A DNA stretch of 64,000 nt from Omphiscola glabra (Eukaryota; Mollusca; Gastropoda; Lymnaeidae). The position numbers and the translations under genes were made by a program. Of the stretch, positions 22,131 through 34,130 are shown piece after piece; positions within the stretch are counted from its first letter, which is position 1, and every line of letters starts with the position of its first letter. The notes beneath the pieces were generated by a model. The model worked only from the letters and a program-made list of their open reading frames with translations. It was not told where the DNA came from and did no database searches. The stretch covers positions 21,191,316-21,255,315 of the forward strand of contig OZ024794.1 in assembly GCA_964017045.1 (NCBI GenBank), written 5' to 3'.

Positions 22131-24410
22131 TTTAAAACTCTTCTTGGTTGTGTTGCGGTCCATTCGGTTAAATGTGCAAAGGACCACGAAGACTCCATTG
22201 AGTGACGCCGTCAACGGCTGCATGATGACGCACAGTTGTGACCTATCTTCTGTTTTGTCGATCGGAATCTGCTCAGCTGCGCACGTCCCAAGTTGCCTGT
22301 CAATGAACACTACACAAATACCGTGGCATGTGTAAGGGAGAGGATGGTGCAGCGGCGATAGTGGTGGTGATGGTGGTGATGGTGGCCGCGTTTGTGGGGT
22401 AAGTGGGGCGGATAAAAAAAATCAACAAGGTGCTGTGGAGAGTTAAACGTTTCACAAGCCCCCTGACCCAGCCGCGTAATTACATATCATGAGCTAATAA
22501 CCCAGACACGGGATAGGGTCTTGAAACAACATCACCAACACACATCGCGAACTTGTCAAAACCATTAAATTATACCAATTAAATGCTATGCTATTAAAAA
22601 CTATGAAAAAGGATTCAGAAAAGAGTTCTCATTGTGTGGGTGTTCGTGTGTTTGTTCTCTCCCCTTCAAGCGGGTTGGCCAAGATGTGGCAGAGGGAGAA
22701 GAAAACAGGGTCATAATGGCAAACAGAATGACTGGCGTTAAACGGGGTTTAGATTGATACTTTCAAATGACGCAAAAAAAATCTATAATGCGCGCTAAGG
22801 GGGATGATTAGGCCCGAGCTCAATTTAATTGTCTCCCTTTGGTTGTTGCGGAACTTGTGTGGATACCACCGACTTCCATTGTTAAATGGATGTACACAAG
22901 TGTGAAAATCCAACATGGTGCGGATAAAAAAAAATATACTGCTCCAAACAAGGACAAGGGTTTTTTAAAAAAAACTTTTTTTAAATTTCTTTTTTGCCGT
23001 CATTATTCATTGATTGATCGTCTCCACAGCGCGTGTTTTGTCTTTACATTTTTCTTAGTATTCGCCTCACTTCTTGGCCTTTATTTATCTGCGTCCGTCG
23101 TCAGCTGCGGTCCGGAGTTTGCGATCGTAATTGGCGTTGGGGGGATGAAAACAGGGTAAATGGTGGGGGGGGGGGGTTTGCTGTATTGTCATTGGGTGGA
23201 GGGTCTTCTCGGGGGGGGGGGGAAATCAATTGTTTTTGTTGTTACTGTTAGACGCAAAGTTTGCCTCTCCTTCATACTTGGCGTGTGTGCAGCTAAATTA
23301 TGTCTTCATATGCCCGCCACCCTACACAAACATGTCATGACGTTCAATTGACATTTGTTGGTGCGTTGGGTTCAGAATAGGAAGGAACCAGGGGCGTGCC
23401 TAGTTTAAGAGAAAAAAAAAGGGGGGGGGGGCTTTTTAACTGAAGGCGGTTTTGGATGGTATACTATTGGAAATTTCATGAATATCTTCCGTACGTTGCA
23501 ACATTCATGAACATTTTGGAAAGAAAAATTAAGTAACATTTTTTTTATTTATCTCACATTTCAAACGTAATTTATTCAGTTATCTATTTATTAAAAAAAA
23601 GTCAAGTATAAGTCAAATTAATAAATCAATTAAATAAATAAAATATGAAATTATTTACCCTAATTTGAGCGTAGGTCTGCCGTTTTTAAGTTTAATAAAA
23701 ATTATTTTAAATGTAATATGTACAAATGCCTACCGATTTGAAGTTGTGATTTTAAAACTTTAAGGTTTCAAATACGCCTTCGCATTATTAATAATAGGGC
23801 AATGTACGATAATATATTCGCTATGGAGAGATGCAGCGCAGATACATTTACAATGAATTGATTCCGCATACAGAACCATTAGACGTAAAACATATTAGGC
23901 ACAGGTTATAAGGGCCCAGATCAAATAAGTTCACAATAAAAATTTGACTGTTTTATGGTTACGAAATTAAACTGTTGCAATATTGGCCACACATACTACA
24001 CAATTCTTTGCTGACCGCCCACTTTCTTCAGTGACCGCCATCTTACTTTGCTGACCGCTATCTTTCTTCACTGACCGCCATCAGCCTGAGCCACACAAAA
24101 GAACAAACTTATCACTCTATTTTGGTCTTTTTCTTAATATGCCCATCTTACATCCTGTTTTCTTTCCACGATACCTGCCTCGGGTCACCCGTTCTTACCA
24201 GACTTATCTAAACATAGTCCTCACATACCAAAGTAACCTTTCATTCCCTACCAATTTCTTTTTTTAAAAATATTTATTTATTGATATTTTACAAATGTAT
24301 GTTTCCTGTTACTCTCTAATTCATAATTTTAGATTTCTTGAGATGGTTACGTTTTCCGATATGACTTCCTGTTTACTGTCACAACTCATTTAACTTTATC
24401 GAGCTGTTCT
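22131..24410. other. Long spacer, no gene recognised
   Basis: Holds a GATGGTGGT patch near 22360, poly-G runs at 23165-23174, 23211-23222 and 23420-23430, an AT-rich stretch at 23520-23950, and a short CTGACCGCCATCTT-type degenerate repeat at 24010-24085. The GGGGCGTGCCTAG near 23392 resembles one end of the CAGTGGCGTAGC MITE family, but no partner end was seen. Short open frames show no domain. Confidence 0.4.
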
Positions 24411-24675
24411 CTCTCTCTCTCTCTCTATCTCAGTCTCTCTCTCTCTCAGTCTCTCTCTCCCTCTCTCTCTCTCCCTCTCCCTCTCTCTTTCTCTCTCTCT
24501 CTCTCAGTCTCTCTCTCCCTCGCTCTCTCTCTCTTTCTCTCAGTCTCTCTCTCCCTCTCTCTCTCTCTCAGTCTCTCTCTCCCTCTCTCTCTCCCTTTCT
24601 CTCAGTCTCTCTCTCCCTCTCTCTCTCTTTCTCTCTCTCTCTCAGTCTATCTCCCTCTTTCTCTCTCTCTCTCAG

Positions 24676-24707
<32 letters not shown>

Positions 24708-24836
24708 CCTTTCTCTCAGTCTCTCTCTCTCAGTCTCTCTCTCTCAGTCTCTCTCTCCCTCTCTCGCCCCCTTTCTCTCAGTCTATCTCTCCCTCTCTCT
24801 CTTTCTTTCTCGCTTTCTCTCTCTCTCTCTCTCCCT
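24411..24836 (+). repeat. Polypyrimidine (CT)n tract, 426 bp
   Basis: Almost purely C/T on the plus strand, composed of CTCTCTCT with CCCTCT, TTTCTCT and CTCAGTCT interruptions. The recurrent CAGTCTCTCT indicates a tandem substructure. Such mirror-symmetric homopurine/homopyrimidine DNA can form triplexes. Confidence 0.95.
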
Positions 24837-26128
24837 ATATATATGATCACTTGAATTGCTCAGTGGAGAGGACACTCAGTGATTCGAAAAAGTTCAAAGA
24901 AAAGTTGTGTTGAAAATGTTTGACTATTCAATGAAATTATTGATACTGAACAATTTTTAAATTTCAATTATATAAGCTCATTTAATCTTCACATTTCCAG
25001 CAAAAGAAATGTATTCGATCCAATTATTGTTCAGCATTTAATGTATTAAAATTATTATTAGTAGTAGTAGTAATAGTTTTATAAAGCGCGGTCCCCGAGC
25101 CTAGGGCTAGGCTCACCAAGCTGTACATACAATTTAACAAACATAATCATCGACTTAAAAATTTACATACATTAATTAAATAACACAAAACAAATGTGTA
25201 TTCACTCCACCGATTCCATAACTATTTACATGTCAAGCCATGGACGGCACCCAGCAGCATCGTTTGTCGGTCACAAAAAAAGGGGTGGGGGGGGGGGAAT
25301 CAGACAGGATAGTAGAGTTTAAAGATTTTAATTTTAGTACATTTGTAGGAATTTTTTAATTTAACAAAATCAACACTTGGACAGTTACTCTGGATGCTGG
25401 AGTGGTGAAAAATTTGTCCTATCAAATCAGTTGATTGGAGTTCAATATCCAGCAAACGGATATTTAAAAAAAAAAATTATATTTGTATATTTTCCTTTCT
25501 GTATAATTTTGTTAACTGGATAAATTAAAAACCAGCAAAAAAATGGGGATGGGGGTGTATTTTTGCTATTTTCTCTCTGGATGCCCCCCCCCCCCCGTTT
25601 CCCTGTGTAGACGCCCCTTCTCACCACTATAGTGTTTGCGATTGAGTAAGTCTTTGAAGTAGTGTTTTCACATTTAGTCAGATATCAGTCAGGCTCGCAA
25701 TTATGGAGGCGCTATTTCACAACAGTGTTGTGGAACTGATTGAGCACATACCAACTATAACGGTGGCATCCACAATTGTCGTTTCAAAGCAGCGATGACA
25801 ATAGAGGATATTTTTTAATTTAAAAAAATTTAATAATAATTAATAATTACGTTCTAGATATAAAAAAAAAAGTACAATATTCACAAAACAGTTAGTCCGG
25901 GCTAGGGGGTGAACCTGGCATGATACCATCATTGAAGGGGATTCCAATTTTAAACTATATTCGGCTCTAAAGCATAAGAGGCAGTTTAGCATTGCGCATA
26001 CGTTGAGAGATTAAGAATTGATAATGGTTAGATGAGCGTGCACTAACACACACACACACACACAAAGTCACACACACTCAAACATACACTTCACCTCCTC
26101 ATTCTCAATGTTGTTATTGAGGTTTGAA
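24837..26128. other. Spacer with simple repeats and G/C runs
   Basis: No supported gene. Includes the possible retroposon end at 25050-25140, G-runs near 25285, a C-run near 25585-25598 and a (CA)n microsatellite at about 26047-26064. Confidence 0.4.
25050..25140 (-). repeat. Possible SINE/LINE 3' end with ATT/CTA tail
   Basis: The TTATTATTAGTAGTAGTAG stretch joins ATAAAGCGCGGTCCCCGAGC. A TTTATAnAGCGC motif beside a trinucleotide tail is common at retroposon ends in invertebrates. Seen once here, so classification is inference. Confidence 0.4.
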
Positions 26129-26258
26129 AAAATGTGGATTAAGTACGTGGATTAAGTAGGTGGATTAAGCAGGTGGATTAAGTAGGTGGATTAAGTAGGT
26201 GGATTAAGTAGGTGGATTAAGTAGGTGGATTAAGCAGGTGGATTAAGTAGGTGGATTT
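26129..26258 (+). repeat. 13-bp minisatellite, about 10 copies
   Basis: The unit is AAGTAGGTGGATT with AAGCAGG and AAGTACG variants. The period is not a multiple of three. Confidence 0.95.
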
Positions 26259-26349
26259 TATTTTCAGTTAATATTATTATGTATTGTAGTTTCTAGCCCC
26301 GTCCCCAAAAAAATCCCCAGCGGTTCTCAAAAAGAAATTCAAACGGCGA

Positions 26350-28098
26350 TTGTTAGTCTGCACTATTTATCTCATTAGTCTGTACTACTTATCTCATTAG
26401 TCTGCACTACTTATCTCATTAGTCTGCACTACTTATGTCATTAGTCTGCACTATTTATCTCATTTGTCTGCACTACTTATCTCATTAGTCTGCACTACTT
26501 ATCTCATTAGTCTGCACTACTTATCTCATTAGTCTGCACTACTTATCTCATTAGTCTGCACTACTTATCTCATTAGTCTGCACTACTTATGTCATTAGTC
26601 TCCACTACTTATCTCATTAGTCTGCACTACTTATCTCATTTGTGTGCACTACTTATCTCATTAGTCTGCACTACTTATCTCATTAGTCTGTACTACTTAT
26701 GTCATTAGTCTGCACTACTTATCTCATTAGTCTGTACTACTTATGTCATTAGTCTGCACTACTTATCTCATTAGTCTGCACTACTTATCTCATTAGTCTG
26801 CACTACTTATATCATTAGTCTGCACTACTTATATCATTAGTCTCCACTACTTATCTCATTTGTGTGCACTACTTATCTCATTAGTCTGCACTACTTATCT
26901 CATAAGTCTGCACTACTTATGTCATTAGTCTGCACTATTTATCTCATTTGTCTGTACTACTTATCTCATTAGTCTGCACTACTTATCTCATTAGTCTGCA
27001 CTACTTATGTCATTAGTCTGCACTATTTATCTCATTTGTCTGCCCTACTTATCTCATTAGTCTGTACTACTTATGTCATTAGTCTGCACTACTTATCTCA
27101 TTAGTCTGCACTACTTATCTAATTAGTCTGCACTACTTATATCATTAGTCTGCACTACTTATCTCATTAGTCTCCACTACTTATCTCATTTGTGTGCACT
27201 ACTTATCTCATTTGTCTGCACTACTTATCTCATTAGTCTGCACTACTTATGTCATTAGTCTGCACTATTTATCTCATTTGTCTGTACTACTTATCTCATT
27301 AGTCTGCACTACTTATCTCATTAGTCTGCACTACTTATGTCATTAGTCTGCACTATTTATCTCATTTGTCTGCACTACTTATCTCATTAGTCTGCACTAC
27401 TTATCTCATTAGTCTGCACTACTTATCTCATTAGTCTGCACTACTTATCTCATTAGTCTGCACTACTTATCTCATTAGTCTGCACTACTTATGTCATTAG
27501 TCTCCACTACTTATCTCATTAGTCTGCACTACTTATCTCATTAGTCTGCACTACTTATCTCATTAGTCTGCACTTCTCTATCTCATTAGTCTGCACTACT
27601 TATCTCATTAGTCTGCACTACTTATCTCATTTGTCTGCACTACTTATCTCATTAGTCTGCACTACTTATCTCATTAGTGTGCACTACTTATCTCATTAGT
27701 CTGTACTACTTATGTCATTAGTCTGCACTACTTATCTCATTAGTCTGCACTACTTATCTCATTAGTCTGCACTACTTATCTCATTAGTCTGCACTACTTA
27801 TCTCATTAGTCTGCACTACTTATCTCATTAGTCTGCACTACTTATCTCATTAGTCTGCACTACTTATCTCATTAGTCTGCACTACTTATCTCATTAGTCT
27901 GCACTACTTATCTCATTAGTCTGCACTACTTATCTCATTAGTCTGCACTACTTATCTCATTAGTCTGCACTACTTATCTCATTAGTCTGCACTACTTATC
28001 TCATTAGTCTGCACTACTTATCTCATTAGTCTGCACTACTTATCTCATTAGTCTGCACTACTTATCTCATTAGTCTGCACTACTTATCTCATTAGCCT
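26350..28098 (+). repeat. 22-bp minisatellite, about 79 copies (1.75 kb)
   Basis: The unit is TAGTCTGCACTACTTATCTC plus AT. The right third (from about 27720) is almost perfect. The left part carries mapped variants (TATGTCAT, CTGTACTAC, TTTGTCTG, TTTGTGTG) in recurring order, implying older segmental duplications of several units. Recent expansion at the right end is the simplest reading. Confidence 0.97.
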
Positions 28099-28572
28099 GC
28101 CAAGCTTTAACCCATTTTTAGATTTGCTTTTACACACAGAGTCGGGTTCAGTCGGGTAGGGCTCAGTGGTAACTCTGAGAGAGGCAAGAGAAACATTTTG
28201 AAGAGGAAGCCATCATCTGACAACACACTCATGACTTACATAAATTATCCTACAAATGTGCCTGGCGTTAATCAAAGACGAAAAGAGATATTCTCGATCA
28301 ATTGGTGAGCTAACCAATCATTTTCAGACTAAATTATGTAGCTTTATGTCATGTCAAAAATCTAATGGATTTCAATTAAGTTTTCCAAAATCGTGCATCG
28401 TCTTTCCTTGACCCAAAAAAAAAAGAAATAATACAAATAATCAGGCAAAACAATAAGGAGGCATATAAAATAATGAGGAGATAATTTGCCGACGGTACAA
28501 ATTGATTTTGTTTACCCAGTTTAATTATTTGATTAAAATAAGAGTTTAATTGGCTTGCCGTGGAAATTCTTC
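28099..28572. other. Spacer, nothing recognised
   Basis: AT-rich sequence between two large arrays with no supported gene. Confidence 0.4.
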
Positions 28573-29995
28573 AGTGTTGTTGCCAGTGTTTCTTTCAGTG
28601 TTGTTGCCAGCGTTTCTTTCAGTGTTGTTGCCAGCGTTTCTTTCAGTGTTGTTGCCAGCGTTTCTTTCAGTGTTGTTGCCAGCGTTTCTTTCAGTGTTGT
28701 TGCCAGCGTTTCTTTCAGTGTTGTTGCCAGCGTTTCTTTCAGTGTTGTTGCCAGCGTTTCTTTCAGTGTTGTTGCCAGTGTTTCTTTCAGTGTTGTTGCC
28801 AGTGTTTCTTTCATTGTTGTTGCCCGCATTTCTTTCAGTGTTGCTGCCAGCGTTTCTTTCAGTGTTGTTGCCAGTGTTTCTTTCAGTGTTGTTGCCAGCG
28901 TTTCTTTCAGTGTTGTTGCCAGTGTTTCTTTCAGTGTTGTTGCCAGTGTTTCTTTCATTGTTGTTGCCCGCGTTTCTTTCAGTGTTGCTGCCAGCGTCTC
29001 TTTCAGTGTTGTTGCCAGTGTTTTTTTCAGTGTTGTTGCCAGTGTTTCTTTCAGTGTTGTTGCCAGTGTTTCTTTCAGTGTTGTTGCCAGCGTTTCTTTC
29101 AGTGTTGTTGCCAGTGTTTCTTTCAGTGTTGTTGCCAGCGTTTCTTTCAGTGTTGTTGCCAGCGTTTCTTTCAGTGTTGTTGCCAGCGTTTCTTTCAGTG
29201 TTGTTGCCAGCGTTTCTTTCAGTGTTGTTGCCAGTGTTTCTTTCAGTGTTGTTGCCAGCGTTTCTTTCAGTGTTGTTGCCAGTGTTTCTTTCAGTGTTGT
29301 TGCCAGCGTTTCTTTCAGTGTTGTTGCCAGTGTTTCTTTCAGTGTTGTTGCCAGTGTTTCTTTCAGTGTTGTTGCCAGCGTTTCTTTCAGTGTTGTTGCC
29401 AGTGTTTCTTTCAGTGTTGTTGCCAGCGTTTCTTTCAGTGTTGTTGCCAGTGTTTTTTTTCAGTATTGTTGCCAGTGTTTCTTTCAGTGTTGTTGCCAGC
29501 GTTTCTTTCAGTGTTGTTGCCAGTGTTTCTTTCAGTGTTGTTGCCAGCGTTTCTTTCAGTGTTGTTGCCAGTGTTTCTTTCAGTGTTGTTGCCCGCGTTT
29601 CTTTCAGTGTTGCTGCCAGCGTCTCTTTCAGTGTTGCTGCCAGCGTCTCTTTCAGTGTTGTTGCCAGCGTTTCTTTCAGTGTTGTTGCCAGTGTTTATTT
29701 CAGTGTTGTTGCCAGTGTTTCTTTCAGTGTTGTTGCCCGCGTTTCTTTCAGTGTTGCTGCCAGCGTCTCTTTCAGTGTTGTTGCCAGTGTTTATTTCAGT
29801 GTTTGTTGCCAGCGTTTCTTTCAGTGTTTGTTGCCAGCGTTTCCTTCCGTGTTTGTTGCCAGTGTTTCTTTCAGTGTTGTTGCCAGCGTTTCTTTCAGTG
29901 TTGTTGCCAGTGTTTCTTTCAGTGTTGTTGCCCGCGTTTCTTTCAGTGTTGCTGCCAGCGTCTCTTTCAGTGTTTGTTGCCAGCGTTTCTTTCAG
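28573..29995 (+). repeat. 24-bp minisatellite, about 59 copies
   Basis: The unit is CAGTGTTGTTGCCAGCGTTT plus CTTT, with GCGTTT/GTGTTT alternation and a recurrent GTTGCCCGCGTTTC..GTTGCTGCCAGCGTCTC pair marking a higher-order unit. All three plus frames are open for hundreds of codons (SVLLPAFL, FSVVASVS, CQRFFQCC) and the minus frame reads ETLATTLK. Simultaneous openness of all frames shows a repeat by-product rather than a gene. Confidence 0.97.
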
Positions 29996-30004
29996 GCATC
30001 TCTC

Positions 30005-30082
30005 CGGGAAGACATTCAACTGCCCCCCCCCCCCCTTTTTACAATAAGTGGACATTCAACTGCCCCCCGCCCCTTACAATAA
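30005..30082 (+). repeat. ~41-bp direct duplication with C-run
   Basis: GACATTCAACTGCCCCCC and TTACAATAAGTG occur twice in a row, with different C-run lengths. Confidence 0.8.
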
Positions 30083-30239
30083 GTGAAACCTATGAAGTCT
30101 CGATACGCTCTGTTCGAGGACCCGTTTATTTAAGGCAAATCTTGTTAGAGGCTTACACTATTCGATTACAAATATTGTACTGTTCGGAAAATTCACCGCT
30201 CCTGTTTATAAGCCGAAGATTTACTTGCAGTGGTTATTT

Positions 30240-30365
30240 TCATAAAGCGTGGGCACAACTGGGGACAGCTGGAGAGACTTGCCCAAGACCGGGATGCCTG
30301 GAGAGCCTTTGTTTGTGGTCTAATCCCCAGACGGGACGACAGGCGATGATGATGATGATGAGTTA
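30240..30365 (+). pseudogene. RTE-like LINE 3' end with GAT tail
   Basis: One plus frame reads GHNWGQLERLAQDRDAWRAF then VCGLIPRRDDRR and a stop, followed by a GATGATGATGATGATGAG tail. LAQDRDxWR near the C-terminus followed by a simple repeat tail is characteristic of RTE/BovB-like LINEs and of SINEs that borrow their ends. Only the last ~35 codons are present, so it is severely 5'-truncated. Confidence 0.78.
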
Positions 30366-31049
30366 TTTGCATATGTTGGTATTTTTTTATATTCATTTAT
30401 GTCTTGCAGCTTCACGCGTTTTGATACTTAAATAGCGCTACCATTACATCATTACACCTGTCTATAATTTTAATCTAGTTATTTCTGTGTAGCAAACACA
30501 TGCAATATGTTTTCAAATTATATTTATCAGTAATGATAGATGTTAATTATAAATTGTATGATTGTATCATGCTTTTAAAAAAAAAAATATAAGTATTAGC
30601 ATCATTTTAAATGTACTAAATTCCATGTATGTTGAGTTAGATACAATAAAGACTTAAAAACTTTTTTGTGGTTTAAAAAAAAATATGAATTTACAGGCAC
30701 ATACACATAGTGCACGTTTCATCAATTATTATTAAATCGAAAGCGTTTGTGTTTTCTTTTAATGTGCTACTTTTTTTAAACACAGATTGCTGAATAACTA
30801 AGAGTTTATTTTTAAATACTCAGCCTATCTCTTATATACATTTTTCTTCGGGTGTGACTGCTTCCCTTTCACAACCGGCCCTTCCCCTACTCAGCATGTT
30901 TATATTAATAGTAATGAGTGGAAGGAAAAAAAGCTGTCAAGCAGAGAGCGTCATACGTGACGTCATGCGTGACGTCATGCGTGACGGGTGAACTCAGGTA
31001 AAAACGTTGGATTATTTGTGGAGATGACAATTATGTTCATGAACAACCA
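30366..31049. other. AT-rich spacer with repeat fragment and CRE-like triplet
   Basis: No gene. 30838-30905 resembles dispersed family D (CTTCGGGTGTGACTGCTTCC). 30955-30987 has three GCGTGACG units, two of them completing TGACGTCAT. Confidence 0.5.
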
Positions 31050-31389
31050 CGTGTTCGTCTGTAGGACTGTCCGTAAAGCTATTTTTTAAAGGCCGGCAGT
31101 CAGGGTGTATGACTGTCTGTAAAACTATTGTTTAAAGGCCGGCAGTCAGGGTGTAGGACTTTCTGTAAAACTATTGTTTAAAGGCTGGCAGTCAGGGTGT
31201 AGGACTGTCAGTAAAACTATTGTTAAAAGGCTGGCAGTCAGGGTGTAGGACTGTCCGTAAAACGACTGTTTAAAGGCCGGCAGTCAGGGTGTAGGACTGT
31301 CAGTAAAACTATTGTTAAAAGGCTGGCAGTCAGGGTGTAGGACTGTCCGTAAATCGACTGTTTAATGGCTGGCAGTCAGGGTGTAGGAC
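31050..31389 (+). repeat. 46-bp minisatellite, about 7 copies
   Basis: The unit carries GGCCGGCAGTCAGGGTGTAG, GACTGTCNGTAAA and ACTATTGTTTAAA. Units start at about 31091, 31137 and so on, with C/T and A variants. Confidence 0.92.
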
Positions 31390-31855
31390 TGTCTGTAGGA
31401 ATACTGGCAGGTAGGATGTGGGACTGTCTGTAGGAATACTGGCAGGTAGGATGTGGGACTTTCAGTAGGAAAACTGGCAGGTAGGATGTGGGACTGTCAG
31501 TAGGAATACTGGCAGGTAGGATGTGGGACTGTCTGTAGGAATACTGGCAGGTAGGATGTGGGACTGTCTGTAGGAATACTGGCAGGTAGGATGTGGGACT
31601 GTCTGTAGGAATACTGGCAGGTAGGATGTGGGACTGTCAGTAGGAATACTGGCAGGTAGGATGTGGCACTGTCTGTAGGAATACTGGCAGGTAGGATGTG
31701 GGACTGTCTGTAGGAATACTGGCAGGTAGGATGTAGGACTGTCAGTAGGAATACTGGCAGGTAGGATGTAGGACTGTCAGTAGGAATACTGGCAGGTAGG
31801 ATGTGGGACTGTCTGTAGGAATACTGGCAGGTAGGATGTGGGACTGTCAGTATGC
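31390..31855 (+). repeat. 35-bp minisatellite, about 13 copies, related to the preceding array
   Basis: The unit is AATACTGGCAGGTAGGATGT followed by GGGACTGTCTGTAGG. It aligns with the 46-bp unit over CTGGCAG-..-GGATGTGGGACTGTCTGTA but lacks the AACTATTGTTTAAA segment. It therefore looks like a shortened derivative that expanded separately. Confidence 0.93.
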
Positions 31856-32864
31856 CTAAGGTTTATAGAAAATAAGACGTATTTTTTTTATTTCTTAATA
31901 CATAACCCACGGGGCGTTGTCTCTAAATAGCCGTACCCGGTGTAAAAAAAAACTGCATCCGTTATGCCCTGGTATGTATTAAATTCTCAACTGTATTCCT
32001 CTTTTTAACATCAGAATAAGATTTTTAAAAATCTGCTGCAACCATCTGCCCGCTTGTTTTGAATTGATATATTTAGATGGGAATCTAGTAGAAAGCTAAT
32101 TTTAAAATCTCGTTTTGTGAACTAGGATTTTGAGGATCAGGTCATTTCAATTTTTTTTCAAAAAATAATTGCTTCTTTTTAATTCGTCAATTTAAACAAA
32201 ATTCTAGGGATTTGCTACAAATAATAAATGTTGAAGATCAACGAATAGGCACCTATTTTTTTTTTTTTTAAATAAGCATCTCTATCAAATGAATATTGGG
32301 GAAATTTTTACCAAATTTTTATCGGACATCCTTCAAATAAAAACACACATTCATAAATATGTGATGTCTTTTGTAAACCTCGCATGACCGCATGTCCTCT
32401 TAAATCAATTTGTTAGAGCTAGAATGACATTTTTACTGAGCGCTATGCATCATTTGAGAAGCCCTGCTTGAACGTATGACTGCGAATGACGCGATGATAA
32501 GTTGGTGGACAGGAGGAGGAGGTCCTGTGATCTTGGTGACATTAGCCCTGTCTTTCCAAATGAGCACTTCGGACAGCTGGTGGCTGGCAGCTGGTAAGCT
32601 TAAAGAAATCAAAGGGTGGGCTAGGCTTGCTTCCCTTGTCGTGCGTCGCTCTAAAGTGTTTTCTTGCTGGCTAACGTTACAGGGATTCATCTTAGTGCTG
32701 AGACATTTTGCGGCACCTCGCCGACGTGGCGTCTTGTCAGAGACACTTGTCGTTGTCTTGAACTTGTGTTGCGACCACATCATCTTTGGACAATGGTGGA
32801 ATGGGAGGGTGGGGGTAGACGACGGAGTAGTCCAGGAATACGACATGTAGTAGTGTATTGTTTC
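31856..32864. other. Spacer with unique higher-complexity block
   Basis: 31856-32430 is AT-rich. 32470-32850 is more balanced in composition, with overlapping open frames on both strands (plus 32476-32850, 124 codons; minus 32433-32906) that show no domain I recognise. Neither strand has clear support as an exon. Confidence 0.35.
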
Positions 32865-33175
32865 ACAGACACTTAATTTGTAAAGTCGACTAATTTGTAA
32901 AGTCACTTACTTTCTTCATGCATCCACTTTGTACAGATGCCTACTTTCTTCATACACCTATTTTGTACAGACACCTACTTTCTTCATAAACCTAATTTGT
33001 AAAGACACCTACTTTGTACAGACAACAACTTGTACAGACACCTAATTTGTAAAGACATTTACTTTGTACAGTCACCTACTTGTACAGACACGTAATTTGT
33101 AAAGACTCCTACTTGTACAGACACCTACTTTGTACAGACATCTACTTTGTACAGACACCTACTTTGTATCTAACC
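32865..33175 (+). repeat. Degenerate ~17-18-bp tandem repeat
   Basis: Units vary around CACCTACTTTGTACAGA and CACCTAATTTGTAAAGA. The array is diverged and irregular in length. Confidence 0.85.
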
Positions 33176-33747
33176 TCCAAAAAGGTTCAGCCTCCAGTCT
33201 ACAGATCACAACAGGCGAATCACGTAACATGCTGAAAGTCGAAGCTGAATAAAAATGCGTTGTTACTGTTTTTGTCTTCATGTTTGTTGGTGCTAACTTT
33301 GGCGAGCACACAATTATTTAACTCGATCTGTCGTTCTCTTCCCTTTCTAAGTCAGACCTCTGCACCTACGGCCTACGCCTATGCCACGATGTGTTTCCGG
33401 CTGATCCCCTTCTTTCAGCGCAGCAATCAGCCCAGTGTGATAAAGTCAACATGGGGTGGTTACGGCTATAGTCCAACTGTTTGACAAGGCGTATCATTGT
33501 AAGGTGTATCATTGTCAGTTACAGCTACACTGTGGTTCAGGTGTGGAGGGTGGGGGATTTCATAGAAGCGATGCCATAGATTAGCCTCAACGGCTCATTA
33601 CATCTGAGTCAAAACATAATGAGTTCATTGAAGGGTTTTATAGAAGGGTGTTCAACACAGGGGAGTAGCGAGGTCATTCTGAAATAAGGGGGGGGGGGGG
33701 GGGGTAGCGGGTGAGACTGGTATTTATTAGCATTTGGAAGAACTAAA
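33176..33747. other. Spacer, nothing recognised
   Basis: A short plus-strand open frame (33260-33484) has a hydrophobic start but no further support. A long G-run lies at about 33688-33705. Confidence 0.35.
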
Positions 33748-34130
33748 CGCAACCATATACAGTGAAATAATATCATTGACAACCATATACAATGAAATAA
33801 TGTCCTTGACAACCATATACAATGAAATAATGCCCTTGACAACCATATACAATGAAATAATGTCCGTGACAACCATATACAATAAAAAATGTCCTTGACA
33901 ACCATATACAATGAAATAATGTCCTTGACAACCATATACAATGAAATAATGTCCGTGACAACCATATACAATTAAAAAATGTCCTTGACAACCATATACA
34001 ATGAAATAATGTCCTTGACAACCATATACAATGAAATAATGTCCGTGACAACCATATACAATAAAAAATGTCCTTGACAACCATATACAATGAAATAATG
34101 TCCTTGACAACCATATACAATGAAATAATG
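33748..34130 (+). repeat. 30-bp minisatellite, about 13 copies
   Basis: The unit is GACAACCATATACAATGAAA plus TAATGTCCTT. One-base-shorter variants with ATAAAAAATG shift the frame, which is why three minus-strand frames each open for part of the array. It shows no other coding feature. Confidence 0.95.

Noticed and set aside
26350..28098. CRISPR array
   Set aside because: Units are contiguous 22-bp repeats with no unique spacers, in eukaryotic DNA without cas genes.
28555..30435. 626-codon plus-strand frame as a gene
   Set aside because: Three plus frames and a minus frame are open over the same 24-bp array; the tail runs into unrelated repeat DNA and a LINE 3' end.
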